A stretch of 64,000 nucleotides of DNA, from contig JAFYGX010000239.1 of NCBI GenBank assembly GCA_017543025.1, forward strand, positions 14,725-78,724, read 5' to 3'. This stretch comes from Solobacterium sp. GTDB taxonomy: Bacteria; Bacillota_I; Bacilli_A; Erysipelotrichales; Erysipelotrichaceae. A program made the translations under genes and the position numbers. Of the stretch, positions 23,638 through 34,305 are shown one piece after another. Under the pieces are notes generated by a model that saw nothing but the letters and a program-made list of their open reading frames with translations, was not told where the DNA came from and searched no databases. The stretch's first letter is position 1. Each line of letters opens with the position of its first letter.

Positions 23638-24395
23638 TCTGTCTCCTCCATTCCGCAAACCATGTTCAGCCATCTGACAGCTGTCTGGCAGACGTTATCC
23701 GGATATCTGTCAAAGCAGTGCGTATCACCATCGATCAGCTCCAGCATGCCATTTGATAAATAATCCATAGCCTGTTCTGAAACCTGATATGGAACACTTT
23801 CATCGGCTGTTCCGTGAATCACCAATACCGGCCCCGGATAGGTTCTGATTACCGGTTCCGGGAAGATCGTCTGTGCAACACGTATATAGTTGCCTGACAG
23901 CATATCCGTTTCATTCGCCGGGAGTTCATCCGGAATATGGTCCGGATTGAACGCATACCCCAGCAAGGTGCCGCTTCTTGCATCTTCCGGAATATTCAGA
24001 GCGGGTGCGAGTGCGATGACGCCATTCACCACATCCTTTTTCATAGCCGCTGCCATCAGCACTGAAAGTCCGCCCTGTGAATGGCCGCAGAGTATGAGCT
24101 TCTGACCCGGTTTCATCCAGTGTTCTTTCGCTTCATCGATCAGCCGGATCAGATTGGAGAACCACCGGTAGAGCGTGTGATTCCGGAATGCTCCGCCGCT
24201 TCTGCCATGGCCGTACAGCTCGGCAATCATCACATCCGCTCCTGCCTCATGAAATGCGGAACGGATCTGCTGAAGAAACGGTTCTTCACAATGACCGGTA
24301 AAGCCATGAATCACCATGACAAACGGTCCTGTTTTATCTCCTTCATATGCGCTGATATCAAAATATAGATCTGTTCCGTCATCGGTAATATACAT
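23634..24395 (-). CDS. Alpha/beta hydrolase (serine esterase/lipase-like)
   Basis: 253 residues from ATG 24395 (MYITDDGTDLYFDIS). The oxyanion region is VIHGFTGH, the nucleophile elbow is CGHSQGG, the acid lies in HGTADESVPY, and the catalytic His is in DGDTHCF. The family includes acylglycerol lipases, feruloyl/cinnamoyl esterases and carboxylesterases; the substrate is not evident. No signal peptide. The ribosome binding site is weak, so the exact start is uncertain; the frame is open 22 codons further. First gene of the unit that ends with lrgB. Confidence 0.85.
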   Translation of the reverse strand: MYITDDGTDLYFDISAYEGDKTGPFVMVIHGFTGHCEEPFLQQIRSAFHEAGADVMIAELYGHGRSGGAFRNHTLYRWFSNLIRLIDEAKEHWMKPGQKLILCGHSQGGLSVLMAAAMKKDVVNGVIALAPALNIPEDARSGTLLGYAFNPDHIPDELPANETDMLSGNYIRVAQTIFPEPVIRTYPGPVLVIHGTADESVPYQVSEQAMDYLSNGMLELIDGDTHCFDRYPDNVCQTAVRWLNMVCGMEETE

Positions 24396-24435
24396 ACATT
24401 GAAAACCCCATACATGTATTATGCCATTCCAGATG

Positions 24436-24470
24436 AAAAACAGCTTCGGGAAGATACCCAAAGCTGCTGT
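24436..24470 (-). terminator. Terminator of the atp operon (end of the dnaX-atpC gene run)
   Basis: Minus strand CAGCTTTGGG-tatctt-CCCGAAGCTG (24441-24467, 10 bp with one G-U) followed by TTTTT. T residues also follow on the plus strand. Confidence 0.9.
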
Positions 24471-24474
24471 TTTT

Positions 24475-26246
<1,772 letters not shown>

Positions 26247-26252
26247 CTAACT

Positions 26253-27098
26253 CTAAACCGCATCGGATCCTCCGACAATCTCAGTGATCTCCTGCGTGAT
26301 CGCAGCCTGTCTTGCCTTGTTGTATTCCAGCAGCAGCTGCTCGCTGAGTTCATCCGCATTGTCAGTCGCGGTTTTCATCGCCATGCGCCGGCTTCCCTGC
26401 TCGCTTGTCGTGGATTCCATCCAGGCGCTGTACAGCATATCTGCCAGCATCATCGGCATGATCTCCGCAAGAATCACTTCTGCATCGGGCTCAAACAGTG
26501 TTTCCACATGCGGGCCTTCCTTCACTTCGGGATGTTCCAGCTCACAGGGAAGCAGCTGTATCATCTCCGGCCGGAAAGACATCGTATTCACAAATCGTGT
26601 GCGGATGATCTGCAGGCTTCCGACATTATTCCGGAAGTAATATTCCTCTGCCGCTTTGATATGATCACGGATCGTCTGCGGCGTCACTCCGTCAGAAGGC
26701 AGCGGTTCTTTGTTCATTACTCTGTACCCGTCCTGCTTCAGCTGACGGTACAGCGAGGTTCCGATCAGGACGATCGGATCGTCTTTCGTCAGGTTCTCCT
26801 TGATAAAGCGCATGATATTCATGTTATATGCGCCGCAGAGTCCCATATCACTGCAGAATACGACGATCAGTTTCAGATCGCTGTCTGAATGCTTCAGATA
26901 CGGGCTGTCAATTCCCGGATTCCTCGCAACAATTTCGTTTACGGTCTCCCGAAGACGCAGTGCATATTCCCGATTCGCTTCCATCGCCGCCCGCTGCTTG
27001 AACAGCTTTGCATTGGCGATCATCTCCATCGCCTTTGTAATCTTGCGGGTTGATCCGACGGAACGGATCCGGGTACGCAGTGACTGCATCGACTGCAT
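26253..27098 (-). CDS. atpG: ATP synthase F1 gamma subunit
   Basis: 281 residues forming the rotating central stalk. N-terminal RTRIRSVGSTRKITKAMEMI and C-terminal ATDNADELSEQLLLEYNKAR helices are the conserved coiled coil; CSDMGLCGAYN lies in the core. Separated by 1 nt from atpA. Confidence 0.97.
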   Translation of the reverse strand: MQSMQSLRTRIRSVGSTRKITKAMEMIANAKLFKQRAAMEANREYALRLRETVNEIVARNPGIDSPYLKHSDSDLKLIVVFCSDMGLCGAYNMNIMRFIKENLTKDDPIVLIGTSLYRQLKQDGYRVMNKEPLPSDGVTPQTIRDHIKAAEEYYFRNNVGSLQIIRTRFVNTMSFRPEMIQLLPCELEHPEVKEGPHVETLFEPDAEVILAEIMPMMLADMLYSAWMESTTSEQGSRRMAMKTATDNADELSEQLLLEYNKARQAAITQEITEIVGGSDAV

Positions 27099-27099
27099 A

Positions 27100-28623
27100 C
27101 TATACTCCCTTTACCAGGCGGTAATGTTCCAGAACGGCGTTCATTCCCTCCCGGATCCTGTCGTTGTTTTCATCTGAAATCTCACCGGTTGTTTCAATCT
27201 GTTCCAGAAGATCGGCATAGTTCTCATGGAACATCCGGTGCATCACTTTTTCAAACTCCAGCATGTCTGACGCATCGATTTCGTCGATGATTCCGTTCTT
27301 TGCGGCATACAGGGTAAGCACCTGATCTGACATAGACATCGGTGAATACTGCGGCTGCTTGAGAAGCTCCGTCAGCCGGGTACCGTGCTCGATAATCTTC
27401 TTGGTTGCCGGATCAAGATCAGAACCGAACTGCGCAAACGCCAGCATTTCATGATACTGCGCAAGCTCAAGCTTCAGGGAAGAGGATACCTTCTTCATCG
27501 CCTTGGTCTGCGCATGCGAACCGACTCGGGAAACCGAAAGACCGGAGTCAACTGCCGGCCGGACACCGGAAGCGAACAGATCTGTCTGCAGGAAGATCTG
27601 ACCGTCGGTAATCGAAATGACATTCGTCGGTATATAGGCGGAAATATCGCCTGCCTGCGTTTCAATAATCGGAAGTGCGGTCAGTGATCCGCCTCCGAGT
27701 TCATCACTGAGCTTTGCGGCCCGTTCAAGAAGTCTGGAATGCAGGTAGAAAACGTCACCCGGATACGCTTCACGTCCCGGCGGTCTCCTTAACAGAAGGG
27801 ACATGGTACGGTAAGCAACTGCATGCTTGGACAGATCATCATAAATAATCAGAACGTCCTTGCCCTGTTCCATCCATTCTTCTCCGATCGCACATCCTGC
27901 ATATGGGGCAAGATACTGCTGCGGAGCTGAAGTTGAAGCGGACGCATTCACGATGGTGGTATATTCCATCGCCCCGTGTTCCCTCAGCTTCTGCACAAGA
28001 CGTGCAACGGTCGATTCCTTCTGACCGATTGCGACATAAATGCAGTAAACATTTTTGCCTTTCTGATTGATGATCGTATCGATCGCAATTGCGGTTTTAC
28101 CCGTTTCACGGTCACCGATGATCAGCTCACGCTGACCTTTTCCGATCGGAATCATACTGTCGATAATCTTAAGGCCAGTCATCAGCGGCTGGTTGACGCC
28201 TTTGCGCTTCATAACACCCGGTGCGACACGTTCTACCGGGCGCGTTTTTGTAAATTCAATCGGTCCGCGGTTATCGATCGGCTGACCAAGCGCATTGACC
28301 ACACGGCCAAGCAGCCCGTCGCCAACCGGGACTTCCACGATCCTGCCGGTACGGCGAACTTCATCGCCTTCCCGGATCGCTGTATCATTACCGAGCAGAA
28401 CGACACCGATATGATCTTCTTCCAGGTTCTGAACCATGCCGAATACGCCGTTTGGCAGTTCGAGCAGCTCTCCGCTCATGGCCTGGTCAATCCCCTGAAC
28501 CATGCAGATACCGTCACCCGTACTGATGACGTAACCGACATCATCCGAATGGATCTTCTGATCATAATGTCTGATCTGTTCCTTGATCAGCGAACTGATC
28601 TCTTCCGGTCTGATCTGTTTCAT
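27100..28623 (-). CDS. atpA: ATP synthase F1 alpha subunit
   Basis: 507 residues. The nucleotide site is [27 protein letters not shown] sequence (here [18 protein letters not shown]) and [19 protein letters not shown] are alpha-specific. The non-catalytic nucleotide-binding partner of beta. Overlaps atpH by 4 nt. Confidence 0.98.
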   Translation of the reverse strand: MKQIRPEEISSLIKEQIRHYDQKIHSDDVGYVISTGDGICMVQGIDQAMSGELLELPNGVFGMVQNLEEDHIGVVLLGNDTAIREGDEVRRTGRIVEVPVGDGLLGRVVNALGQPIDNRGPIEFTKTRPVERVAPGVMKRKGVNQPLMTGLKIIDSMIPIGKGQRELIIGDRETGKTAIAIDTIINQKGKNVYCIYVAIGQKESTVARLVQKLREHGAMEYTTIVNASASTSAPQQYLAPYAGCAIGEEWMEQGKDVLIIYDDLSKHAVAYRTMSLLLRRPPGREAYPGDVFYLHSRLLERAAKLSDELGGGSLTALPIIETQAGDISAYIPTNVISITDGQIFLQTDLFASGVRPAVDSGLSVSRVGSHAQTKAMKKVSSSLKLELAQYHEMLAFAQFGSDLDPATKKIIEHGTRLTELLKQPQYSPMSMSDQVLTLYAAKNGIIDEIDASDMLEFEKVMHRMFHENYADLLEQIETTGEISDENNDRIREGMNAVLEHYRLVKGV

Positions 28624-29162
28624 CCTATTCCTCCTCTCAGGAGTGTTTCCTTCATTTCTTCCATCTGCCGTGCAACAGAAACATCTGTTACAACGCTGCC
28701 GGCAGATACTTTGATACCCGCTATCAACGACTTGTCCAGCTTCGTGATCAGCCGGATCTTATGGCCTGTCTTCTTTTCCAGAGCCCCTCTGATCCTTGTG
28801 AGCTGTTCTGCAGAAAGCTCACGGGCACTGGTAACGACTGCCGTCTCAATCCCAAGTGCTTCGTCTGCTTTTGCAATAAACGCTTCGAGAATCGGAATCA
28901 CATAGTACATCCGGTCCTTATCCACAAGCAGTTTCATGAAGTTCCGAGTTTCCGGCGTAAAGTCCGCCAGTATTTTTTCGATTACTTCCTTTTTCTCATT
29001 CCGCGAGATCTGAACCGCACGGAAAAATCCGAAGAGATCCGGATTTTCATGAAACTGTGAGAGGATGATCTGTGCTTCCTCTTTCCGTTCTTCTATCTGA
29101 TTCAATTCAGCGGACAATTCAAACAGCGCTTCGGCATAACGGCCGGCAATTTCATTCGCCAT
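28620..29162 (-). CDS. atpH: ATP synthase F1 delta subunit
   Basis: 180 residues; helical N-terminal domain ([19 protein letters not shown]) and the C-terminal [20 protein letters not shown] that matches the family signature. It links F1 to the peripheral b-subunit stalk. Overlaps atpF by 11 nt and atpA by 4 nt. Confidence 0.96.
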   Translation of the reverse strand: MANEIAGRYAEALFELSAELNQIEERKEEAQIILSQFHENPDLFGFFRAVQISRNEKKEVIEKILADFTPETRNFMKLLVDKDRMYYVIPILEAFIAKADEALGIETAVVTSARELSAEQLTRIRGALEKKTGHKIRLITKLDKSLIAGIKVSAGSVVTDVSVARQMEEMKETLLRGGIG

Positions 29163-29664
29163 CCGTTGCTTCCTTTACGAAGGCATCGATTGCCTTGCGA
29201 TCCAGCTCTTCCGCGTTGTCTTTCTGCAACAGGCGGCCAGCCGCAGCCATTGCGACTTCAACCATTTCCTTCTGCATGTCACTGTACATTGATTCACGCT
29301 CTGCCTGCATCTGCTCACGCGCTTTCTGCCGCTCCATATCTGCTTCTCTCTTCGCTTCCGCAAGTATGGTTTCTTTCCGGTCACCAGCTTCCTTCACAGC
29401 AGCCGCAACGATTTCTTCCGAGCGGTCTCCCGCTGCTTTCAGTGCATTTGCGGCTTCCTGGCGGTCTGTTTCTGCTTCCTTCCGGGCAAGCTCCTGCGCC
29501 TGCAGATCTTCCTGCATCTTTTCTCCGCGTACGGCAAAGAATTCCTGGACGGATTTCCAGAGATACTTCCGCATCAGAAGAAACAGCACGAGAGTACTGC
29601 AGAGCTGTGTGATCATCGTCAGTGGATTGGGTACCAGCTGTCCTACGATGTCAACATCTATCAT
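29152..29664 (-). CDS. atpF: ATP synthase F0 b subunit
   Basis: 170 residues: one N-terminal membrane helix (PLTMITQLCSTLVLFLLMRK) and a long charged Ala/Glu/Lys-rich coiled coil (about 40-150). This is the peripheral stalk. 23 nt downstream of atpE. Confidence 0.96.
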   Translation of the reverse strand: MIDVDIVGQLVPNPLTMITQLCSTLVLFLLMRKYLWKSVQEFFAVRGEKMQEDLQAQELARKEAETDRQEAANALKAAGDRSEEIVAAAVKEAGDRKETILAEAKREADMERQKAREQMQAERESMYSDMQKEMVEVAMAAAGRLLQKDNAEELDRKAIDAFVKEATDGE

Positions 29665-29687
29665 CTGTATCTCTCTCCGTCAGTGTA

Positions 29688-29927
29688 TTACAGGCTCGGA
29701 TAAACGAACATGAGCAGGATCGAAACCAGAAGACCGTAAATCGCGCAGGTCTCTGAGAGCGCAATACCGAGAATCATTGTGGAACGGATCTTGGATTCCG
29801 CTTCCGGATTCTTACCGATCGCATCGCAGGCATGCGCTGCAGCGGTACCTTCACCAAGACCGGTCATCATACCGGCACATACCGCAAGTCCTGCACCAAT
29901 TGCAATTAAACCCTTATTGATATCCAT
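29688..29927 (-). CDS. atpE: ATP synthase F0 c subunit with two membrane carboxylates
   Basis: 79 residues, a helical hairpin with the polar loop GKNPEAES. The ion-binding carboxylate is E59 in ALSETCAIYG (E59, T60, Y64). In helix 1 the usual Q or hydrophobic residue is replaced by E26 in TGLGEGTAA, so each hairpin has two carboxylates, as reported for the Na+-type rotor of Fusobacterium nucleatum. T60 replaces the Ser of the classic Na+ motif. Na+ coupling is therefore plausible but not proven. Confidence 0.97.
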   Translation of the reverse strand: MDINKGLIAIGAGLAVCAGMMTGLGEGTAAAHACDAIGKNPEAESKIRSTMILGIALSETCAIYGLLVSILLMFVYPSL

Positions 29928-29939
29928 ATTTTTTCCTCC

Positions 29940-30653
29940 CTATGCGATACCTTTTTTCACATCCTCGGGCATATCATTCCCGATCAGAACCATCGTTAGC
30001 GTAACAAATACAAGCGTCTGTATAAATCCGGAAAACAGATCGAAGTATGCATGAAGCACCGGAGCGATCAGCGGTGCCATAAAGTTGAACACACCGCCCT
30101 TAGCACCGAAGAATGACGCAAGCGCATCTGAAAGAGCCTGCGTCGCACCGTAAATCAGCTGCATCATAATCGTTCCGCAGAGAATATTTCCGAACAGACG
30201 GATCGACATTGAGATCATTGTGGAGAACTTTCCGATGATATTCATCGGCAGCATCACTGCGATCGGCTCAAGGAAGCTGTGAAGATAGCCTCCGATTCCC
30301 TGATACTTCAGCTCTGTGATCTGAATCAGAAGCCAGGTCAGAAACGCCAGCAGCAGCGTAACGGAAAGATTTGATGTCGGAGAATTCAGTCCGAACAGCG
30401 AAATGATATTCGATGTAAAGATATAGACCCATAACACAAGGATATACGGGGTCAGAATCTCCGCTGTCTTTTCACCGACGTTATCCGTTACACTTTTGTG
30501 CACGCTCTGAATTCCGAGCAGCACCGGAAGGATAATTCCTTTCGGTTCCTGAAGAGGATCTGTCTTATCGATCTTTTTTGACAGCGCAATGATCGCAGCG
30601 CCAAGTATGACAGTCAGAAGAATGATTACATACACATCAGACTGTACCGTCAT
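29940..30653 (-). CDS. atpB: ATP synthase F0 a subunit
   Basis: 237 residues, multi-spanning. The segment MSIRLFGNILCGTIMMQLI contains the essential stator Arg in helix 4 and LHAYFDLFSGFIQTLVFVTL is the last helix. It forms the ion half-channels against the c-ring. Overlaps atpI by 4 nt. Confidence 0.96.
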   Translation of the reverse strand: MTVQSDVYVIILLTVILGAAIIALSKKIDKTDPLQEPKGIILPVLLGIQSVHKSVTDNVGEKTAEILTPYILVLWVYIFTSNIISLFGLNSPTSNLSVTLLLAFLTWLLIQITELKYQGIGGYLHSFLEPIAVMLPMNIIGKFSTMISMSIRLFGNILCGTIMMQLIYGATQALSDALASFFGAKGGVFNFMAPLIAPVLHAYFDLFSGFIQTLVFVTLTMVLIGNDMPEDVKKGIA

Positions 30654-31033
30654 TTAATCGCCTCCTTTCGTTTCAGCAGTTCCGTGATAATAATAGCCGA
30701 TTTTACTGTCGTCAGTCCTGCAGCAGCAGTAAAAATATTCAGAATATCAGGAAAATATACCCCGCACAGCAATAATGCCCCCATCAGAATGAAATTGATC
30801 ATGAAATGGGGAAACCCGGTAAACTTTCCTGCATTTCCGGAATCAAGTACCCGGGTCCAGTAGCGTACGTTCCATTCATAGATGAATACAGCCAGCGCCT
30901 CCCCGGCAAGAAATCCGATTCCGGCCGGCCGGCTGATTCCGCACAGAATCAGACCAGCTCCGGCAAATACCAACATCATATACCGCATTCGTCTGCTGTG
31001 ACTATGAAAAAGTGACGTTTCGGGGCAGTTCAT
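30650..31033 (-). CDS. atpI: AtpI-like membrane protein at the head of the atp operon
   Basis: 127 residues, about four membrane helices (YMMLVFAGAGLILCGISRP, FMINFILMGALLLCGVYF). Sequence is weakly conserved in this family; assignment is by size, topology and position directly before atpB. AtpI proteins assist c-ring assembly. 5 nt after parB. Confidence 0.75.
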   Translation of the reverse strand: MNCPETSLFHSHSRRMRYMMLVFAGAGLILCGISRPAGIGFLAGEALAVFIYEWNVRYWTRVLDSGNAGKFTGFPHFMINFILMGALLLCGVYFPDILNIFTAAAGLTTVKSAIIITELLKRKEAIK

Positions 31034-31038
31034 AAAGG

Positions 31039-31929
31039 TTATTCCTCAATCATTCCGATCAGTTCCAGAATCCGGTTCAGATCCGCGGTATCCGCAAACC
31101 GGATACTGAGATTTTTTCCGCTGATCATGACCTTTGTTCCGAGCTTTGAACTCATCCGGTTTTCAAGATCGCGGATCAGAGGATCTTTCTTCGGTTCAGA
31201 CTTCTGTTTCTTCTCCTGTGCTTCCGCTCCAAGCAGTTCCTTTACATAGCGCTCCGCTTCCCGCACGGACATCTTTTCCTTTCGGATTACGAGTGCAGCT
31301 TCATACATCGCTTCTTCGTCATCCAGTGCCAGCAGCGGTCTTACATGACCCATCGTCAGCTGTTTTTCTGTCACCATTTCCTGAACCTGCATCGGAAGCT
31401 TCAGAAGTCTCAGCATATTTGCGCAGTATTCTCTGGACTTTCCGACCCGCTCCGCCAGCTGTTCCTGGGTATATCCGAGCCGTTTGATCAGCGATTCATA
31501 GGCTGCGGCTTCTTCAATCGGATTCAGGTTCTCCCGCTGTACATTTTCCAGCAGGGAGATTTCCATCATCTCTTCATCCGTAAAGTCCACCGAAATTGCC
31601 GGAACTGTCTCAAGTCCTGCAATTCTCGCGGCGCGCAGCCGCCGTTCACCGGCAATGAGTTCGTAGCCCTGAACACTTGGCCGCACCAGAAGCGGAGTAA
31701 AGATCCCGTGCAGGCGTATCGAATCCGCCAGTTCATTCAGAGCTTTCTCATCAAACTCTTTTCTGGGCTGATACGGGTTTGGCCGGATCGACTCTACCGA
31801 AAGCTCAACCTCTTTCCGTCCCGGCGCATCCCCTCCGTTGTTCTGGATATCTTCAAGAAACTGTTCCACGTCTGAACCGAAAATATAGTCCAGACCGCGT
31901 CCCAGCCCGTTTTTTTTCTTTTCTGCCAT
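31039..31929 (-). CDS. parB: Chromosome-partitioning protein ParB (Spo0J)
   Basis: 296 residues starting KKNGLGRGLDYIFG, the ParA-activating N-terminal motif. NPYQPRKEFDE, the CTP-binding IAGERRLRAARIAGL and the helix-turn-helix TQEQLAERVGKSREYCANML follow; the C-terminal dimerisation domain ends LNRILELIGMIEE. It loads on parS and spreads as a CTP-gated clamp; two perfect parS sites lie at 44902 and 46370. 3 nt after parA. Confidence 0.95.
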   Translation of the reverse strand: MAEKKKNGLGRGLDYIFGSDVEQFLEDIQNNGGDAPGRKEVELSVESIRPNPYQPRKEFDEKALNELADSIRLHGIFTPLLVRPSVQGYELIAGERRLRAARIAGLETVPAISVDFTDEEMMEISLLENVQRENLNPIEEAAAYESLIKRLGYTQEQLAERVGKSREYCANMLRLLKLPMQVQEMVTEKQLTMGHVRPLLALDDEEAMYEAALVIRKEKMSVREAERYVKELLGAEAQEKKQKSEPKKDPLIRDLENRMSSKLGTKVMISGKNLSIRFADTADLNRILELIGMIEE

Positions 31930-31932
31930 CCA

Positions 31933-32718
31933 TTACCTCTTTTCATTCTGCGAGATCACTTCCTTGACAAGCCCGACATATGCCTTGGCTCCCTCCGAAC
32001 GTGTATCGTATTCAAAAATACTCTCGCCCCGGCTTGGTGCTTCAGAAAGCCGGACATTGCGGGGGATTGAGCAGCGGTATACCTTTTCCTTGAAATACTT
32101 CCGTACTTCCTGCTGCACTTCTACCGACAGTTTGGTTCTTACATCAAACATTGTCAGAAGCACCCCTTCAATGGATAATTTCGGATTCCACAGTCGCTGA
32201 ACAAGACGAATTGTTGAGAGCAGCTGTGTAAGTCCTTCCAGTGCGAAATATTCACACTGGACCGGAATGATTACGGAATCTGCGGCCGTCAGTGCATTTG
32301 TATTCAGAAGGCCGAGACTGGGCGGGCAGTCAATAATGATGTAGTCATACATCCGTCTGACCGGCTCAAGTTTCTGCTTCAGCAGATGTTCACGGCCTAC
32401 TTCATACATATTGGAAGCCATTTCCACATCTGCACCGGAAAGATCGATTGTCGCCGGAAGCACATCCAGCGGCGGCATATCCAGTGTAACCACATCCTGC
32501 GCAACCGTATCATTTCCCATCAGTACCTGATAAACACTGTGGTTATGATCAAACCCGGCCGCGCCGGCACCGATTCCGTTTGTCGCATTTCCCTGCGGAT
32601 CAAAATCCACAAGCAACACCCGTTTGTCTGCATAGGCAAGCCCTGCCGCAAGATTGATTGAGGTCGTTGTCTTTCCGACACCGCCTTTCTGATTCGCTAC
32701 TGCGATAATTTTCCCCAT
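31933..32718 (-). CDS. parA: Chromosome-partitioning ATPase ParA (Soj)
   Basis: 261 residues with the deviant Walker A motif NQKGGVGKTTTSINLA at the N-terminus, LLVDFDPQGNATNG (Walker A') and IIDCPPSLGLL (Walker B). No extra N-terminal DNA-binding domain, so chromosomal Soj type, which also regulates DnaA in B. subtilis. Confidence 0.95.
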   Translation of the reverse strand: MGKIIAVANQKGGVGKTTTSINLAAGLAYADKRVLLVDFDPQGNATNGIGAGAAGFDHNHSVYQVLMGNDTVAQDVVTLDMPPLDVLPATIDLSGADVEMASNMYEVGREHLLKQKLEPVRRMYDYIIIDCPPSLGLLNTNALTAADSVIIPVQCEYFALEGLTQLLSTIRLVQRLWNPKLSIEGVLLTMFDVRTKLSVEVQQEVRKYFKEKVYRCSIPRNVRLSEAPSRGESIFEYDTRSEGAKAYVGLVKEVISQNEKR

Positions 32719-32736
32719 AATTCAACTTCTCCGATT

Positions 32737-33546
32737 TTATTTCGGAAAACGCAGCAGGATGCGCACTTCTTCGGGACTGTCCGTTGTCTCCATTTCCACA
32801 TCAATTCCTGTTTTCCGTATCATTTCCACACATTGCTTTACCGAATTGATTCCGATCTGCACATTGCGTGTGAAACCTTTTGTTGTTGGTTTGCGGCGAC
32901 GTTTTTTCTTCACCGTATTGATCTGTTCAACATACGCTTCCGTCTGCCGGACATTCATTTCCTTTTCTGTAACATAGTGATAAGCCGCTGTCTGCTTTTC
33001 CCGCGGCAGACTGAGCAGCGCTCTTGCCTGACGCTCCGAAAGCTCTCTTCCGGCTACGGCATCCTGTACTTCCTGCGGAAGATTCAGAAGCCGGATCTTG
33101 TTCGCAATTGCGGACTGTGATTTTCCGACCCGCTTTGCGACTTCCTCCTGCGTCATATTTGCCTGACGCATCAGCTGAACATATCCCTTGGCTTCCTCAA
33201 CTGCAGTCAGATTTTCCCGCTGAATGTTTTCCACCATTGACATCTCTGCCGCTTCGTTTTCATTTGGCGAGAGGATATAGCAGGGCACCGTTTCAAAACC
33301 GGCATTGCGGCATGCGCGCCACCGGCGTTCTCCGGCAATGATTTCATAGCCGTCCTCGATCTCACGAACAGTAATCGGCTGAATCAGCCCATTGTTCTTA
33401 ACGGATTCCGTAAGCTCATGCATTGCGGCCGGATCAAAATGGAGTCTTGGCTGATACCGGCTCGGCCGGATTTTTTCAACCGGGATCTCCACTGTCTTGC
33501 CGGTCTGCGTCCGTTCAAATAACGTGTCAAATATGGATCTTGCCAT
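32737..33546 (-). CDS. noc: ParB paralogue, Noc-like nucleoid occlusion protein
   Basis: 269 residues of the ParB/Spo0J family: YQPRLHFD, the CTPase motif IIAGERRWRACRNAGF and the helix-turn-helix TQEEVAKRVGKSQSAIANKI. It lacks the ParA-activating GLGRGL start of the neighbouring ParB and lies beside rsmG, exactly as noc does in B. subtilis. Noc binds its own palindromes and the membrane to block division over DNA. No perfect Noc site was noticed here. The alternative is a second ParB. Confidence 0.8.
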   Translation of the reverse strand: MARSIFDTLFERTQTGKTVEIPVEKIRPSRYQPRLHFDPAAMHELTESVKNNGLIQPITVREIEDGYEIIAGERRWRACRNAGFETVPCYILSPNENEAAEMSMVENIQRENLTAVEEAKGYVQLMRQANMTQEEVAKRVGKSQSAIANKIRLLNLPQEVQDAVAGRELSERQARALLSLPREKQTAAYHYVTEKEMNVRQTEAYVEQINTVKKKRRRKPTTKGFTRNVQIGINSVKQCVEMIRKTGIDVEMETTDSPEEVRILLRFPK

Positions 33547-34258
33547 AACCGTGTTTCTCCATCAGCGGTTTCTGTTTGATTTTCGCATACGCGCGCGGGT
33601 ATTTTCTGTCTGTCGGCTTCTGCTTCACAGCAGTCACCAGCACACGTTTTTCCCCGTTCGGAAGCGTATCTTCAAACAGTCTGTATTCCTGACAGCCGAG
33701 CGTCTTCAGCGCATAAGCTGCTTCTTCCGCTTCTTCCGTGCCGCGGGATCCCTTCATTGCCGCAAAGGTGCCTCCGGTACGGACCAGCGGAACACAGAGT
33801 TCTGAGAGCACCGGCAGATTGGCAACTGCCCGGGCCGTCACTGTATCGAAAGATTCCCGTGACGCTGCTGCGAACTCTTCTGCTCTCTGATTGACGACTG
33901 TCACATTCTTCAGACCCATTTCCTCTGCGGCTGCTTCAAGAAACCGACATCGTTTCTGCGTCGGCTCAAGCAGTGTAAATGAAACCTCCGGAAGTGCAGC
34001 GGCCCATACCAGGCCGGGAAACCCCGCTCCGCTTCCGACATCACAGACCGATCCTTCCGGATGGATGTGTGACAGCGGGATCAGACAGTCCAGAAGATGT
34101 TTTTCATATACTTCTTCCGGCTCATCAATCGCGGTCAGATTAAACCTTCCGTTCCATTCCTTTAATATCGCAGTCAGGCGCAGCATCGCCTCAACTGCGC
34201 TGTCATCCGCCGGCAGATTCCGGTTTCTGATTTCCTGTCGCAGTTCTTCAATCGTCAT
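33527..34258 (-). CDS. rsmG: 16S rRNA (guanine527-N7)-methyltransferase
   Basis: 243 residues (GidB). WNGRFNLTAI, HLLDCLIPL, the SAM loop VCDVGSGAGFPGL and VTARAVANLP are signature segments. Methylates G527 of 16S rRNA. Overlaps noc by 20 nt, the conserved mnmG-rsmG-noc-parA-parB neighbourhood, here with two extra genes between mnmG and rsmG. Confidence 0.96.
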   Translation of the reverse strand: MTIEELRQEIRNRNLPADDSAVEAMLRLTAILKEWNGRFNLTAIDEPEEVYEKHLLDCLIPLSHIHPEGSVCDVGSGAGFPGLVWAAALPEVSFTLLEPTQKRCRFLEAAAEEMGLKNVTVVNQRAEEFAAASRESFDTVTARAVANLPVLSELCVPLVRTGGTFAAMKGSRGTEEAEEAAYALKTLGCQEYRLFEDTLPNGEKRVLVTAVKQKPTDRKYPRAYAKIKQKPLMEKHGYGKIHI

Positions 34259-34305
34259 AAATCTCTGCTTATTTTACACGAATATTGCAAAACCCGTACA
34301 TCAAC

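Noticed and set aside
27976..28905. A 309-codon plus-strand frame
   Set aside because: Antisense to atpA/atpH; shadow of highly conserved genes.
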